Part shown: positions 25,522 through 34,417 of the stretch, in pieces
Layout: each line of letters opens with the position of its first letter
Numbering within the stretch: position 1 is the first letter of the stretch
Source: PALSA-894 sp963757565
Lineage (GTDB): Bacteria > Pseudomonadota > Alphaproteobacteria > Rhizobiales > Xanthobacteraceae
Direction of reading: 5' to 3'
NCBI GenBank assembly: GCA_963757565.1
Contig: CAVWSB010000003.1
Span: 1 to 64,000, forward strand
Length of the DNA stretch: 64,000 bases
Notes under the pieces: generated by a model
What the model saw: only the letters and a program-made list of their open reading frames with translations
What the model was told of the DNA's origin: nothing
Database searches by the model: none
Translations under genes and position numbers: made by a program

Positions 25522-25884
25522 TAGGTAGTGCCCCTCGTTGTCGTCGATCGACACCCAGATCGAGCCGTCCTCCACTAGAAGGTCGCGTAACAGTTCGAGC
25601 CGCGGCCACATCATCGCGAGCCACTGCGTGTGTTCGAGGTTGTCGTCGTAATGCTCGAAGGCGGAACGGGTGTTATAGGGCGGATCGATATAAATGCACT
25701 TCACTTGGCCCGCATAGAAGGGCAGCAAGGCCTTGAGAGCCTCGAGATTGTCGCCCTGGATGAGCATGTTGCTCGCGCCGTGATCGCCGGCCGAAATCTC
25801 GGGCGCTTCTTCAAGCAGGCGATAGGGCACGCGCTTTGCGGCGCCGATGTCCTGATCGCGGGTGAGCCATCTCAAGATAGGCAT
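25522..25884 (-). pseudogene. Type III restriction-modification methyltransferase (Mod), 3'-truncated
   Basis: From ATG 25884 (MPILRWLTRDQDIGAAKRVP) about 121 residues match the start of Mod-type DNA methyltransferases: SNMLIQGDNLEALKALLPFY, then the catalytic CIYIDPPYNTRSAFEHYDDN, then WPRLELLRDLLVEDGSIWVS and IDDNEGHYLR. The match stops near 25522 and the DNA continues as VapE sequence in another frame. The family has 500-700 residues, so most of the enzyme, including the target-recognition region, is gone. No res gene is present. Confidence 0.75.
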
Positions 25885-26541
25885 GCGTATTCCGCGTCCT
25901 GAAAGAGCCCCGCCGGTGGGGGGAGTGCAAAATTCGGTTGGGAAGTTTGGAAGCGCGACGCAACCGCATCGCGCCCGAATAGAGTCGAAAAACCCTGTAT
26001 CTTCAATGACGGCGTTGGATGAGGGTCGCTGGCGCCTGACCGTGAGGAATTTCGAAAGATGCGGAGGCGCAGAAGCCGAAAAGCGACTTTTATTCAATAG
26101 CTTATGCGAAGCGCACTAAATCGGCCAAGTGCGGAGGTTTGGAGAAAGCTTGGGAGAGAGAGCGAACTGTGGGGCTCTTGCGTTGCCACGAAGTGCGGAG
26201 GTTACCGCGCCGAGCCCGCGGTAATCGGGCTTCTATGCGTGTGTTCCAGGCTGCTGAGAATGTTGAAGGCGAACAGACTGGCGGAGGGAGTGCGACTGGG
26301 ATCCAAAAGCCTCTGAATTTGTAGCAATAATATTGCTTGGGCGAGTGCGACTGGAATCCAACTGCCACACTGAAAATACAGCGAAATCCACGCAGCGTAT
26401 CACCCGCTCAGGGAGTGCGACCGAGATCCAACTCGATTAGTTACCAGAATAGGAAGTGGCCAGTGATATGGATCAGCTTCCGCGCGATGCGGACAGGCCT
26501 CATTCGTCACGTTTTGCCTCGCCTGATTGCCTTGGCGGGCT
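25885..26541. other. Gene-poor stretch with short repeats
   Basis: No supported gene. It holds AAGTGCGGAGGTT twice (near 26128 and 26190) and three 19-base repeats listed separately. Composition is more AT-rich than the flanks near 26315-26400. It looks like scrambled intergenic or mobile-element debris. Confidence 0.4.
26288..26431 (+). repeat. Three imperfect 19-base direct repeats
   Basis: GAGTGCGACTGGGATCCAA at 26288, GAGTGCGACTGGAATCCAA at 26343 and GAGTGCGACCGAGATCCAA at 26413. Two or three positions vary, and start-to-start distances are 55 and 70. Equal spacing is lacking, so this is not a CRISPR. They may be protein-binding sites or copies left by repeated insertion events. Confidence 0.6.
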
Positions 26542-28080
26542 TTATTTCGGCAATTGCACGGGCTCAAGCGGCATCATAGCGGGACCGTTCAGCACGGCTC
26601 CATCCGGGGCGAACTGCGACCCATGACACGGGCAGTCCCAGCATTGCTCGGTGGAATTCCAGTGTACGTGGCAACCGAGATGTGTGCAGACCGCGGAGGT
26701 TAGATGGAGCCTGCCCTTGCAGTCACGGCAGGCCGCGACCTTGGTCATACCTTTGCGGATGATCCCGCCTTCGCCGGGTTGCAACTCGTCCGTGCTGTCA
26801 ATCTCACCCGGTGTCAGGTATTCGGCGAAATTCTTGATGGCCGTCACGTTCTCGTTCACGTAGTTGACGATTCCGCCGACGGGCTTTCGAGATGGCTCGT
26901 ATACACCTTGCCAGGGACTCGATCCGGTAAGGATCAGGTCCTTGATTAAGAAACCCGCCAGCGCGCCGTGGGTCATTCCCTGTCCGGAGTCACCGGTCGC
27001 CACATAGATCCTGTCGCTACCGGGATTGCGCCCTATGAAGCCGCAATAATCGATCGTGTCCATCACCTGACCGGACCAACGATGCACCTCCTTGCCGAGC
27101 TGTGGCACGAGCGAGCGGATCCAGGCATCGATCGCCTCGAAGCGGACGTCGCCGTCATCGGCTTCGCCGGACTTGTGATCCGCTCCGCCGGCGATAAGGT
27201 AATCGGTGGTGCCAGGGCCCGGGTTGAGTCGAACGTAATGATAGGGATCGGCCATGTCCCAGTAGAGCGCGTCGGGGAGCGTGCCACGCGCGATGGTGTA
27301 GGCCATCGCGTAGGTCCGGTACGGCGCCATCTTGCTGTGCAGCGCCACGCGGTCGTTGATCGGCGAGTTCGTGGCGAAAACCGCCTGGGCGGCAGTGACG
27401 CTGCCAGCTTCGGTGCTGACGCGGACGCTGTCATCGATCTCCTCGATCTTGATGACCGCGCTGCCTGCGAACAGCTGGCTGCCATTCTCCTCTATCGCGG
27501 CGATCAGGCCGCGCACGTATTTGAGCGGATGGAATGTCGCTTGTCGCGAATAGTGCAACACGGGCGCATCCTCAAAGCCTTTCAGCGGAACGCCCTTGAC
27601 CCGCTCGACCGCCGCGCCGACCTTACGCAAGGCGTCGTATTCCTTCCCCTGCTGATCTCGCGCCGCGGCGGGCTCCATTCCCATAGCCGGAAACAGGAAG
27701 GCATCGAGCCTTCGGAAATTACAGGCGATGTCGCGCTCCTTCACGATCGCTTCGATTCGATCGACCGCTGCCTCCTGACTCTGCTGGAACAGCTTGGCTG
27801 TTTCTTCGCCGCGAAGCTGAATAAGCGAGGCCACGCCGTCGTCACAGACCGGCGCGAGGTGCGCCGTCGTTCGCGAGGTCATACCACCGGCGAGCGGGCC
27901 ACGGTCCAATACAATGACTTTGCGTCCCGCGGACGCAAGCTCGTACGCGACGGACAACCCGGCGATGCCGGCACCCACGACAACAATGTCGCAGAGCTGG
28001 TCGCCCTTCAGGCGAGGCGCATCGGGTACCACGTCTTTGGCCATCCACAGCGATCGGGTCCGCTCGTCGTACGCGTTCAT
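26542..28080 (-). CDS. FAD-dependent oxidoreductase with C-terminal Rieske domain
   Basis: 512 residues from ATG 28080 (MNAYDERTRSLWMAK), two bases after the stop of the DUF892 gene; an upstream extension overlaps that gene and is rejected. Residues 30-60 are the FAD loop (CDIVVVGAGIAGLSVAYELA), the middle is DAO-like (PVCDDGVASLIQLRGEETAK, IYVATGDSGQGMTHGALAGF), and residues 425-510 are a Rieske [2Fe-2S] domain with CTHLGCHVHWN and CPCHGSQFAPDG. Such proteins oxidise small amines or act in redox balance; the substrate is unknown. It is co-transcribed with DUF892 from an EcfG-type promoter, pointing to a stress role. Confidence 0.9.
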   Translation of the reverse strand: MNAYDERTRSLWMAKDVVPDAPRLKGDQLCDIVVVGAGIAGLSVAYELASAGRKVIVLDRGPLAGGMTSRTTAHLAPVCDDGVASLIQLRGEETAKLFQQSQEAAVDRIEAIVKERDIACNFRRLDAFLFPAMGMEPAAARDQQGKEYDALRKVGAAVERVKGVPLKGFEDAPVLHYSRQATFHPLKYVRGLIAAIEENGSQLFAGSAVIKIEEIDDSVRVSTEAGSVTAAQAVFATNSPINDRVALHSKMAPYRTYAMAYTIARGTLPDALYWDMADPYHYVRLNPGPGTTDYLIAGGADHKSGEADDGDVRFEAIDAWIRSLVPQLGKEVHRWSGQVMDTIDYCGFIGRNPGSDRIYVATGDSGQGMTHGALAGFLIKDLILTGSSPWQGVYEPSRKPVGGIVNYVNENVTAIKNFAEYLTPGEIDSTDELQPGEGGIIRKGMTKVAACRDCKGRLHLTSAVCTHLGCHVHWNSTEQCWDCPCHGSQFAPDGAVLNGPAMMPLEPVQLPK

Positions 28081-28082
28081 GG

Positions 28083-28589
28083 TCAGCCTGCCGCCTTCCG
28101 GTTTACCCTCTTCTCGCCGATGTCGGTGAGCTTCTTGTCGGCAGCCCGCTCCTCGTGGAGCGTCGTAGTCAGTAGCTTCGCCACCGCATCCTTGCCGAGT
28201 TCGTCGGCCCAGGCGATCAGCGTGCCATAGCGAGTGATTTCGTAGTGTTCGACCGCCTGCGCCGCCGCGATCAGTGCGGCATCGAGCACCTTCTTGTCCG
28301 CGACCTCTCCGGCGAGCTCCTTGGCTTCCTCGATGATGCCGTTGATCGCAGGGCATTTCGTGCCCTTGGGCTTCTCGCCGAGTAACTCGAACGCTTGTTC
28401 GAGCCTACCGATCTGCTTTTCGGTTTCGGCAAGGTGACTCTTGAAGGCTGCGGTGAGATCGCGATTGGTCGCCTTACCGATCATATCGGGAAGGGCCTTC
28501 ACGATCTGGTTCTCGGCGTAATAGATGTCCTGCATGACATGCAGGAACAGATCGTCCATTGTCTTGATATCCTTGGAAAACAGGCCCAT
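28083..28589 (-). CDS. DUF892 (YciE/YciF-like) ferritin-like protein
   Basis: 168 residues, a four-helix ferritin-like bundle. The helices carry the family text MDDLFLHVMQDIYYAENQIV, LAETEKQIGRLEQAFELLGE and AAQAVEHYEITRYGTLIAWA, with Glu and His residues (AENQ, ETEKQ, VEHYE) placed as in diiron sites. The family is induced by osmotic and oxidative stress in many bacteria; the reaction is not known. It is first in a two-gene operon with the Rieske flavoprotein and has an exact GGAAC-N16-CGTT promoter 39 bases before its ATG. Confidence 0.9.
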   Translation of the reverse strand: MGLFSKDIKTMDDLFLHVMQDIYYAENQIVKALPDMIGKATNRDLTAAFKSHLAETEKQIGRLEQAFELLGEKPKGTKCPAINGIIEEAKELAGEVADKKVLDAALIAAAQAVEHYEITRYGTLIAWADELGKDAVAKLLTTTLHEERAADKKLTDIGEKRVNRKAAG

Positions 28590-28627
28590 ACGCGCGCCCT
28601 CAGTGTGCGGAGTAAGAACTGGACGCT

Positions 28628-28652
28628 AACGTCAGGCAAAGGCGCGGGTTCC
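28628..28652 (-). promoter_or_regulatory. EcfG-type promoter (exact) for DUF892-Rieske operon
   Basis: On the minus strand the DNA reads GGAAC, 16 bases, CGTT, with the -10 element 39 bases before the ATG at 28589. This equals the alphaproteobacterial general-stress sigma consensus. One of five exact matches in the window, each upstream of a gene in the right orientation. Confidence 0.75.
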
Positions 28653-28840
28653 GGCATGAGGATCGGACTTCTGCCGGCCTCCCGAGCTGGTCGATGCGTT
28701 TTTGAACGACGAGGGGGGGGTAGAACCATTTAAGCTCTCGAGTGTTGGGTCGAGATCCAAAAGGCGACTTCTTCCCGCCTTCTACCCCGGTGCAGCGGAA
28801 CGTCTGTGCTTGGAGCGTTTAGAGCTCCGAAGTGCAAAAA

Positions 28841-29824
28841 TTATTTTTCAAGCACGCGCCGCATGGTCGCCGCGTTCCTCGGCGCATTAGCGTCATAGTC
28901 GTTATTGAAGTATATCCATGCTCTCCGAGCGCCACTGCGTCGTATTTCGTCTCCCCATTTTGCCAATTCGTACTTAGAGTAATTATGGCGATACCAACGC
29001 TCGGGACCGTGCAGCCGCAGGTAAACGTCGTTGGCCGTTCGGACCAACGCGTCCGGGAGCCGCGGCCCGCTGCACGAGCAGAAGATGATGCCGGCTTCGC
29101 GGAACGCTGCGTACACTGTCTCGTTCCACCAGCTAGCGTGCCGAAACTCAACTACATTACGACGTTCTGGATCAAGTTGACTGACGATTGCGGCGAGCCT
29201 CGCCTTGGTAAACCGATGACTCGGTGGAAGCTGGAATAGAAAGCAGCCCATCTGTTCGCCCAGGATATCGGCTATCATGCCAAAGTCCTTTACAAGTGTT
29301 TTTGTACCTCTGAACCTCTTGATGTGAGTGATCAGCTCGCAGACCTTGACGGTGTAAACGAAGTCTCGCTTGCCCGCTTGGCGCCGCCAGGCTTTGACGT
29401 TTGCGACAGTCGGCCACGAATAAAATGACGCATTGATTTCAACCGTATCGAGGCGTTTCGCGTAGTAACGAAACCACTCGCCGGTAGGCAGGTCTTCGGG
29501 ATAGTACATCCCACGCCATTTCCAGTAAAACCAGCCAGAGCAGCCGACATATGCCGATGCCCTTAAGGAATCGGCAGCCCGTTTGGCACCCTCGAATTTC
29601 ATTTGCAGTCGGGCGGTGTGCATCTTGGCGGCACGGCCGATATTGCCCTCCCGCTGCTTTTGACGGCGAAGTAGACGTCGTTCACGGCGCTCTTCGCGCG
29701 TGAGTTCGTTCTCTTTGCCGTGCCGCGCTTGCACCTTGGGCACTGGTCTACCTGACCGAACTCGATTCCGCTCAACGAGCCATATCATGAGCGAGCTAAA
29801 CGATCGCGTACAGACACATTGCAA
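28841..29824 (-). CDS. DUF72 family protein
   Basis: A TIM-barrel-like DUF72 protein. The domain runs from about residue 90 (YVGCSGWFYWKWRGMYYPED) through VEINASFYSWPTVANVKAWR, FVYTVKVCELITHIKRFRGT, FLFQLPPSHRF and NVVEFRHASWW to YFNNDYDANAPRNA near the end. The first 80 residues are Arg/Lys-rich and may be partly untranslated: no clear ribosome-binding site marks the 29824 start, and internal starts are possible. The function of DUF72 is not established, though an endonuclease-like or sugar-acting role has been proposed. A second DUF72 gene lies at 57377. Confidence 0.8.
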   Translation of the reverse strand: MQCVCTRSFSSLMIWLVERNRVRSGRPVPKVQARHGKENELTREERRERRLLRRQKQREGNIGRAAKMHTARLQMKFEGAKRAADSLRASAYVGCSGWFYWKWRGMYYPEDLPTGEWFRYYAKRLDTVEINASFYSWPTVANVKAWRRQAGKRDFVYTVKVCELITHIKRFRGTKTLVKDFGMIADILGEQMGCFLFQLPPSHRFTKARLAAIVSQLDPERRNVVEFRHASWWNETVYAAFREAGIIFCSCSGPRLPDALVRTANDVYLRLHGPERWYRHNYSKYELAKWGDEIRRSGARRAWIYFNNDYDANAPRNAATMRRVLEK

Positions 29825-30141
29825 GTGCTGGGCTTGCAGTAGTGCGCAATCTTCATGCCCCCCTCCTAGTCATTCACGGTCTCAGCACGACCTTGATGAG
29901 GCCATCCTGTTTGTCCCGGAACTTCTTGCCTAATCCCCAGTAGCCAATCCGGTGGGCGTCCCAGTGAGGAAGAGTCGCTTCGGACGGCCCCCGAAGCGCG
30001 GGCGCGACTCAGCGACAAAACGCGGCGCCGTCACGCGTTCTGTATCAGGGCGACCGTTTCGTCGATGACCTCACAAGGAACCGCGGCAGTGGATCATGAA
30101 TTGACGTAAGTCGCCTGGCCCGCCCGTACCATGAGTACTAA
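29825..30141. other. Spacer between DUF72 and ligD
   Basis: 317 bases with no supported gene. The two flanking genes diverge, so promoters for both must lie here. GGAACCGCGG near 30077 resembles an EcfG -35 element but has no matching -10 at 16 or 17 bases. Confidence 0.35.
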
Positions 30142-32742
30142 ATGCCCAATTCGACCACTCAGAAGCAGCTCGCGACCTACCAGGCGAAACGCGACTTCTC
30201 GAAGAGCGCTGAGCCCTCGGGAAAGACCTCGCATAAGGCGAGTGGCAAGTCCTACCTCATCCAAAAGCATGCGGCCTCGCGTTTGCATTACGATTTTCGA
30301 CTTGAGCTTGATGGCGTCCTGAAAAGCTGGGCCGTCACCAAGGGGCCCAGCCTCAATCCGGAAGACAAGCGATTGGCTGTCCATGTCGAGGATCACCCGC
30401 TCGACTACGGAAACTTCGAAGGCACGATCCCGCAGGGCGAATACGGCGGCGGTACCGTGATGTTGTGGGACCAAGGCACCTGGGAAGCCATCGGCGATGC
30501 GCATCGCGGCTACGCCAAAGGCAACCTGGTCTTTGAGCTCAAAGGCAAGCGCTTGAAGGGACGTTGGCACCTCGTGCGTATGCGGGGGCGCGCGGGGGAG
30601 GGAAAGCGGGAGAATTGGCTGCTGATCAAAGGCAAGGATCAGTACGCGGATAACGTGGGCGAGGCAGCGCTTAACCGCTATACAAAGAGCGTCGTCAGCC
30701 GCCGCAGCATGGAAGGTATCGCCGGTGGTGGGGGCAAAACTTGGGGACGCGGTGGCGCGACACGCAAATCCAAGGCCCAAGCCGAAGATGCTCTCAATGC
30801 GCTGAAAAAAAAAGCCCGCCCGCCCGCCAAGGCAAAGCCGCCAAAATTCGGCGCGGGTAATAGCGCACCAGATTTCATCCCACCGCAGCTTGCCACGCTC
30901 GTGACTAAGCCGCCCTCGGGCCAGAAGTGGGTGCATGAGATCAAGTTCGACGGATACCGGCTGCTGGCGGTGATTGACCGGGGGGACGTTCGTCTGTTCA
31001 CGCGAGCGGCGAATGACTGGACCGATCGCTTTCCGCCTCTTGCGATGGCGCTGGCCAAGCTCAAGGTAAAAAGCGCTGTGATAGATGGTGAGGCGGTGCA
31101 TTCAGGAGCCGATGGAGGTCTTTCTTTCCATGCGCTGCAGAACGCTCTCTCGACGGGAAAACTCGACCGGTTGCGATACTACGCTTTTGACCTTTTGCAC
31201 TTGAACGGGGTGGACGTTCGTACGGATTCACTTCTTGAACGCAAGGCACTGCTCAAGGACTTGCTGGGTAAAGCGCCAGCCGAAATCCAGTACAGCGAGC
31301 ATTTCGCGGAAACCGGCCAGCAGGTCCTAGAGCACGCCTGCCATCTGGCACTCGAGGGCATCGTCTCGAAGCGGGCGGGAGCACCGTATCGAAGTGGGCG
31401 CACCGACGACTGGTTGAAGTCGAAATGCATTAAAGAGCAGGAACTGGTGATCGGTGGGTATACCGAGCAATCCAAGCAACCCGGCACCCTTGGCGCGCTG
31501 CTGACTGGGTACTTCGAAAACGACGCGCTGCGCTTTGCGGGTAAGGTAGGAACAGGCTTCTCCCACCCGGAGGGCCGCGTTCTCCTCAAAAAGCTTCAGT
31601 CCATTCCCGCTGCACGTTCTCCATTCGCCGCGCTGCCGACGGCTTCCCGTAGGAACGCGCATTTCGTTACGCCAGCACTCGTTGCGCATGTGAACTTCGC
31701 TGAATGGACACCTGACGGAATGCTGCGTCACCCCTCGTTCCAAGGGCTGCGTGAAGACAAGCCCGCGCGCGAAGTGGTGCGCGAGAAGGAGAAACCTTTG
31801 GCCAAAGTGAAAACGAAGCAGGCGCACAAGGCCCAAAAGGCCTCCAGCACCAACGAGGACGACAATGTCGTCGCCGGGATTACCATCACGCATCCCGACC
31901 GCGTGCTCTGGCCAGAGAGCGGCATTACCAAGCTCGACCTGGCGCGTTACTACGCGGCGATCGCGCCACGCTTGCTCCAGCACGCGGGTCATCGGCCAAT
32001 GAGTTTGGTGCGTTGCCCCCAAGGCAATATCGGACACTGCTTCTTCCAGCGACACGCGGGAGACGGCATGTCGGACCACGTAAAGGGCATCACCGTCGAG
32101 GGCCACGGCGAGGGAAAGCCCTACATCTATATCGAAGACGCGGCGGGCCTTGTCTCAGTCGTACAAATGGGCACCATCGAACTGCATGTCTGGAACGCCA
32201 CGGTCGAGGCCGTAAAGACGCCGGACCGAGTCATCTTTGACCTCGACCCTGCACCGGACGTGCCTTGGGAGCGGGTCAAGGACGCGGCGCGGCAAGTGCG
32301 CGACGATCTGAAATCCCTTGGGCTGGTCAGTTTCGTGAAAACGACCGGTGGTAAGGGATTACACGTAGTGGTGCCTTTCAAAGCCGGTCCTTCGTGGGCG
32401 GAGGCAAAACGGTTTGCACGGGCGTTCTCGGACGCAATGGCGAAGGACAATCCCGATCGTTTCACGATCAATAGCCGCAAGGACGTCCGCAAAGGACGCA
32501 TCTTCATCGATTATCTCCGCAACGACGAGACGGCGAGTGCAGTCGCGGCGTGGTCGGTGCGCGCACGCAAGGGAGCGCCTGTCTCGGTGCCGATGGACTG
32601 GAAGGAATTGTCTGCCCTGAAAAGCGGTGACGCGTTCGGCATGGCCGAAGCACTCAAACGGCGGAACGATCCTTGGAAAGCGATGGCGACCATCGGCAAG
32701 CAGCGCCTGCCAGTCACCGACCGGAAGGCAGGTGCCGCATGA
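30142..32742 (+). CDS. ligD: Multifunctional DNA ligase D (phosphoesterase-ligase-polymerase)
   Basis: 866 residues with three domains. Residues 20-190 are the 3'-phosphoesterase (HAASRLHYDFRLELDGVLKS, EDHPLDYGNFEGTIPQGEYG). Residues 250-555 are the ATP-dependent ligase, with the adenylation Lys in KWVHEIKFDGYRLLAV and motif V DDWLKSKCIKEQELVIGGYT. Residues 590-855 are the primase-polymerase (THPDRVLWPESGITKLDLAR, VIFDLDPAPDVPWERVKDAA with the metal Asp pair, FVKTTGGKGLHVVVPFK). This order is the Pseudomonas/rhizobial form used in non-homologous end joining. Its partner Ku is not in the window. The frame is intact over 2.6 kb. Confidence 0.95.
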   Translation: MPNSTTQKQLATYQAKRDFSKSAEPSGKTSHKASGKSYLIQKHAASRLHYDFRLELDGVLKSWAVTKGPSLNPEDKRLAVHVEDHPLDYGNFEGTIPQGEYGGGTVMLWDQGTWEAIGDAHRGYAKGNLVFELKGKRLKGRWHLVRMRGRAGEGKRENWLLIKGKDQYADNVGEAALNRYTKSVVSRRSMEGIAGGGGKTWGRGGATRKSKAQAEDALNALKKKARPPAKAKPPKFGAGNSAPDFIPPQLATLVTKPPSGQKWVHEIKFDGYRLLAVIDRGDVRLFTRAANDWTDRFPPLAMALAKLKVKSAVIDGEAVHSGADGGLSFHALQNALSTGKLDRLRYYAFDLLHLNGVDVRTDSLLERKALLKDLLGKAPAEIQYSEHFAETGQQVLEHACHLALEGIVSKRAGAPYRSGRTDDWLKSKCIKEQELVIGGYTEQSKQPGTLGALLTGYFENDALRFAGKVGTGFSHPEGRVLLKKLQSIPAARSPFAALPTASRRNAHFVTPALVAHVNFAEWTPDGMLRHPSFQGLREDKPAREVVREKEKPLAKVKTKQAHKAQKASSTNEDDNVVAGITITHPDRVLWPESGITKLDLARYYAAIAPRLLQHAGHRPMSLVRCPQGNIGHCFFQRHAGDGMSDHVKGITVEGHGEGKPYIYIEDAAGLVSVVQMGTIELHVWNATVEAVKTPDRVIFDLDPAPDVPWERVKDAARQVRDDLKSLGLVSFVKTTGGKGLHVVVPFKAGPSWAEAKRFARAFSDAMAKDNPDRFTINSRKDVRKGRIFIDYLRNDETASAVAAWSVRARKGAPVSVPMDWKELSALKSGDAFGMAEALKRRNDPWKAMATIGKQRLPVTDRKAGAA

Positions 32743-32794
32743 AGGCGTCCACCCGCCGATTTGGTACGTAAATCGCGCCAGTGACGGCCAACTA

Positions 32795-33010
32795 TCAGAG
32801 TGCGGAACCTTGTTGGAGGTAGGGGTCACTGAAGTCGCGCATAGCCAAGAGCTTCTCAGCGTCACCGAGTGTGACAACGCATCTGCGCGTGTCCAAAAAC
32901 GGTCCGCTCTCAACTGTCAGAACGCGGTTCATATGAACAGGCGTGAGCCCGGGCGTGTCCGCCAGATCGACCTGGGTCATCGGCAGCTCAACGTGGCCGT
33001 GCCACGAACC
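32795..33010 (-). pseudogene. Crp/Fnr-type regulator, C-terminal fragment
   Basis: About 65-70 codons read HVELPMTQVDLADTPGLTPV then HMNRVL, the helix-turn-helix of Crp/Fnr proteins (usual form: LPLTQ.DLAD.LGLT.VHVNR.L), followed by a strand-rich end VVTLGDAEKLLAMRDFSDPY and a stop at 32795. The cNMP-binding domain (about 150 residues) is absent upstream, so this is a remnant. It lies antisense and downstream of ligD. Confidence 0.6.
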
Positions 33011-33128
33011 TCAACGAAGAAAAAGCCGCCAACACCAAGCTGAACATCGTAGCGCTGCGCAATGCGTCAATCTGTCGAACGCCCAACACCAAAGCGACCA
33101 AGGCCGCGTAACGGACTGGACGTGGCAC

Positions 33129-33156
33129 GGCCCCGGCTCACACCGGGGCCTTTTCT
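33129..33156 (+). terminator. Rho-independent terminator
   Basis: GGCCCCGG-CTCACA-CCGGGGCC followed by TTTTCTT: an 8 bp GC stem with a T tract on the plus strand. It lies just before the 3' end of the convergent cinA-type gene and would stop plus-strand transcripts coming from ligD. Confidence 0.75.
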
Positions 33157-33161
33157 TATGC

Positions 33162-33668
33162 TCAACTCTCCGCAACGCGGATAAGAAGTTTGAGCGCATC
33201 GGCCACGGCCCTCGCCTGAATGCTCTCGCGTCCAAGATCGCCATATTCCATCTGCACCGTGTGTGTCGGTTTGCCAGTGCAGGCCGCGGCGATGCACACG
33301 CGCCCCACGGGATTGCCGTCTTCATCGGGATCGGGTCCCGCGACGCCCGTGATCGCCGCCGACAACGTGGCTGGCGAGCGCTCCAGCGCGCCCTCGGCCA
33401 TGGCCAATGCAACGGCGGGACACACCGCGCCCTGCTGACCCAGCAGCGGCTCCTTCACGCCGAGCGCTTTCACCTTGTTCTGCTTGGTGTAGGTGACAAA
33501 GCCGCCATGCAGCAATTCCGCTGCGCCCGGTGCCCGTGAGAGCACGGTCGCCAGCTGGCCTGCTGTGCACGACTCGGCGGTGATCAAAGTCAGGCCCTTG
33601 CGCCTGGCTGTTTCGAGGGTGCGCCCGGCGAGCAGGTTGAGGTCCGAAGTCGAGGGCATCTCTTTCAT
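33162..33668 (-). CDS. CinA-type nicotinamide-nucleotide amidase
   Basis: 168 residues, the stand-alone C-terminal CinA domain (PncC type): GLTLITAESCTAGQLATVLS with the catalytic Ser, VTYTKQNKVKALGV, AVALAMAEGALERSPATLSA, AITGVAGPDPDEDGNPVGRV. PncC deamidates nicotinamide mononucleotide to nicotinate mononucleotide in NAD recycling, important where ligase activity consumes NAD. It starts three bases after the stop of the 101-residue gene upstream, so the two form an operon. Confidence 0.9.
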   Translation of the reverse strand: MKEMPSTSDLNLLAGRTLETARRKGLTLITAESCTAGQLATVLSRAPGAAELLHGGFVTYTKQNKVKALGVKEPLLGQQGAVCPAVALAMAEGALERSPATLSAAITGVAGPDPDEDGNPVGRVCIAAACTGKPTHTVQMEYGDLGRESIQARAVADALKLLIRVAES

Positions 33669-33671
33669 GTA

Positions 33672-33977
33672 TTACAGTCTCGTAATTTCGGTAGCGCGTA
33701 TCACTATTTCGTCCTGCGCGAAGTCCTCTTCAAGGGCGGTCCGGTAGGCTTCCCACCATTCGCGGTCGAGCGCATCGGCCATCACCTCGAAGATCACGAT
33801 GTCGTCGTGCTGCACCTTACCCTTGCCCTTGAACGTGCCCTGCGCAGGCGCACGCGTGAAGGCGGTCGCACCGCCAAAACGGCTGGTCAGCTTTTGACGG
33901 ATCGCGGCGAACTTCGCCTCCGGAAAGGGTTGGCCCTGATTGTCATGTAGCGGGAGCAGGATTTCGATCAGGTGCAT
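33672..33977 (-). CDS. Hypothetical protein, small conserved
   Basis: 101 residues, not recognised to function. It begins MHLIEILLPLHDNQGQPFPE, then FAAIRQKLTSRFGGATAFTR, APAQGTFKGKGKVQHDDIVI and a tail FAQDEIVIRATEITRL. The mixed alpha/beta pattern with alternating hydrophobics suggests a ferredoxin-like fold. It ends three bases before the CinA-type gene and is probably co-transcribed. Similar proteins occur in rhizobial genomes, from memory of the style only. Confidence 0.65.
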   Translation of the reverse strand: MHLIEILLPLHDNQGQPFPEAKFAAIRQKLTSRFGGATAFTRAPAQGTFKGKGKVQHDDIVIFEVMADALDREWWEAYRTALEEDFAQDEIVIRATEITRL

Positions 33978-33980
33978 GGC

Positions 33981-34110
33981 CTACCGTGCCATGGCCCGGA
34001 AGGTAATCGACCAGCGCAGCGTCTCGACGGGCGGGGTGCTGTGCTCCCAGACATGGCGCGCCTCACCGGTCATCACGTAGAGCGAGCGCGGCTGAAGTCG
34101 GCACCGTTTT
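33981..34110 (-). pseudogene. AlkB-like dioxygenase, C-terminal remnant
   Basis: Minus-strand frame KRCRLQPRSLYVMTGEARHV followed by WEHSTPPVETLRWSITFRAM then AR and stop at 33981 is the end of AlkB-family 2-oxoglutarate/Fe(II) oxygenases (typical ...SLLVMTGEARY.W.H.I....R.S.TFR), including the metal His and the Arg that bind iron and 2-oxoglutarate. Upstream of about 34110 the family text is lost, so the N-terminal 150 or more residues are missing. Confidence 0.6.
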
Positions 34111-34417
34111 CTGCCATCCGCGTCAGCAGACCGCTTCCGAGCTGTTCATCCTCATCCAGCGAGAGGGCCAGCCCGCGCAGATCGTCTCCGGCCTCGAAGT
34201 CGCGAGAGCGTTGGAGAGCATAAGCACGATGCGGTGATCGACGGCGGACTGGTGGCGATCGGCTGTGATGTACTTGTCCTCAAAATCCAATCCTTATCAT
34301 CGAAGGGTCCATCGGTAAGTGTGGCCAGCATCGGCGAAGACATTGGCAATGTCGAAGTACGCGCCACATTCACAACCCCCTTGGCGAGTTGCAGCCGATG
34401 TTATAGCACAATCGCGG

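Larger units (their letters stand above)
32743..33161. other. Spacer with regulator remnant and terminator
   Basis: No intact gene. It contains the Crp/Fnr-type fragment on the minus strand and the hairpin at 33129-33156, listed separately. The remaining bases between 32743 and 32794 show nothing. Confidence 0.4.

Noticed and set aside
26968..28230. 420-codon plus-strand frame opposite the FAD-Rieske gene
   Set aside because: Shadow frame; the minus strand carries clear FAD and Rieske motifs.
30094..31101. 335-codon minus-strand frame inside ligD
   Set aside because: Opposite to conserved phosphoesterase and ligase motifs; no start signal.
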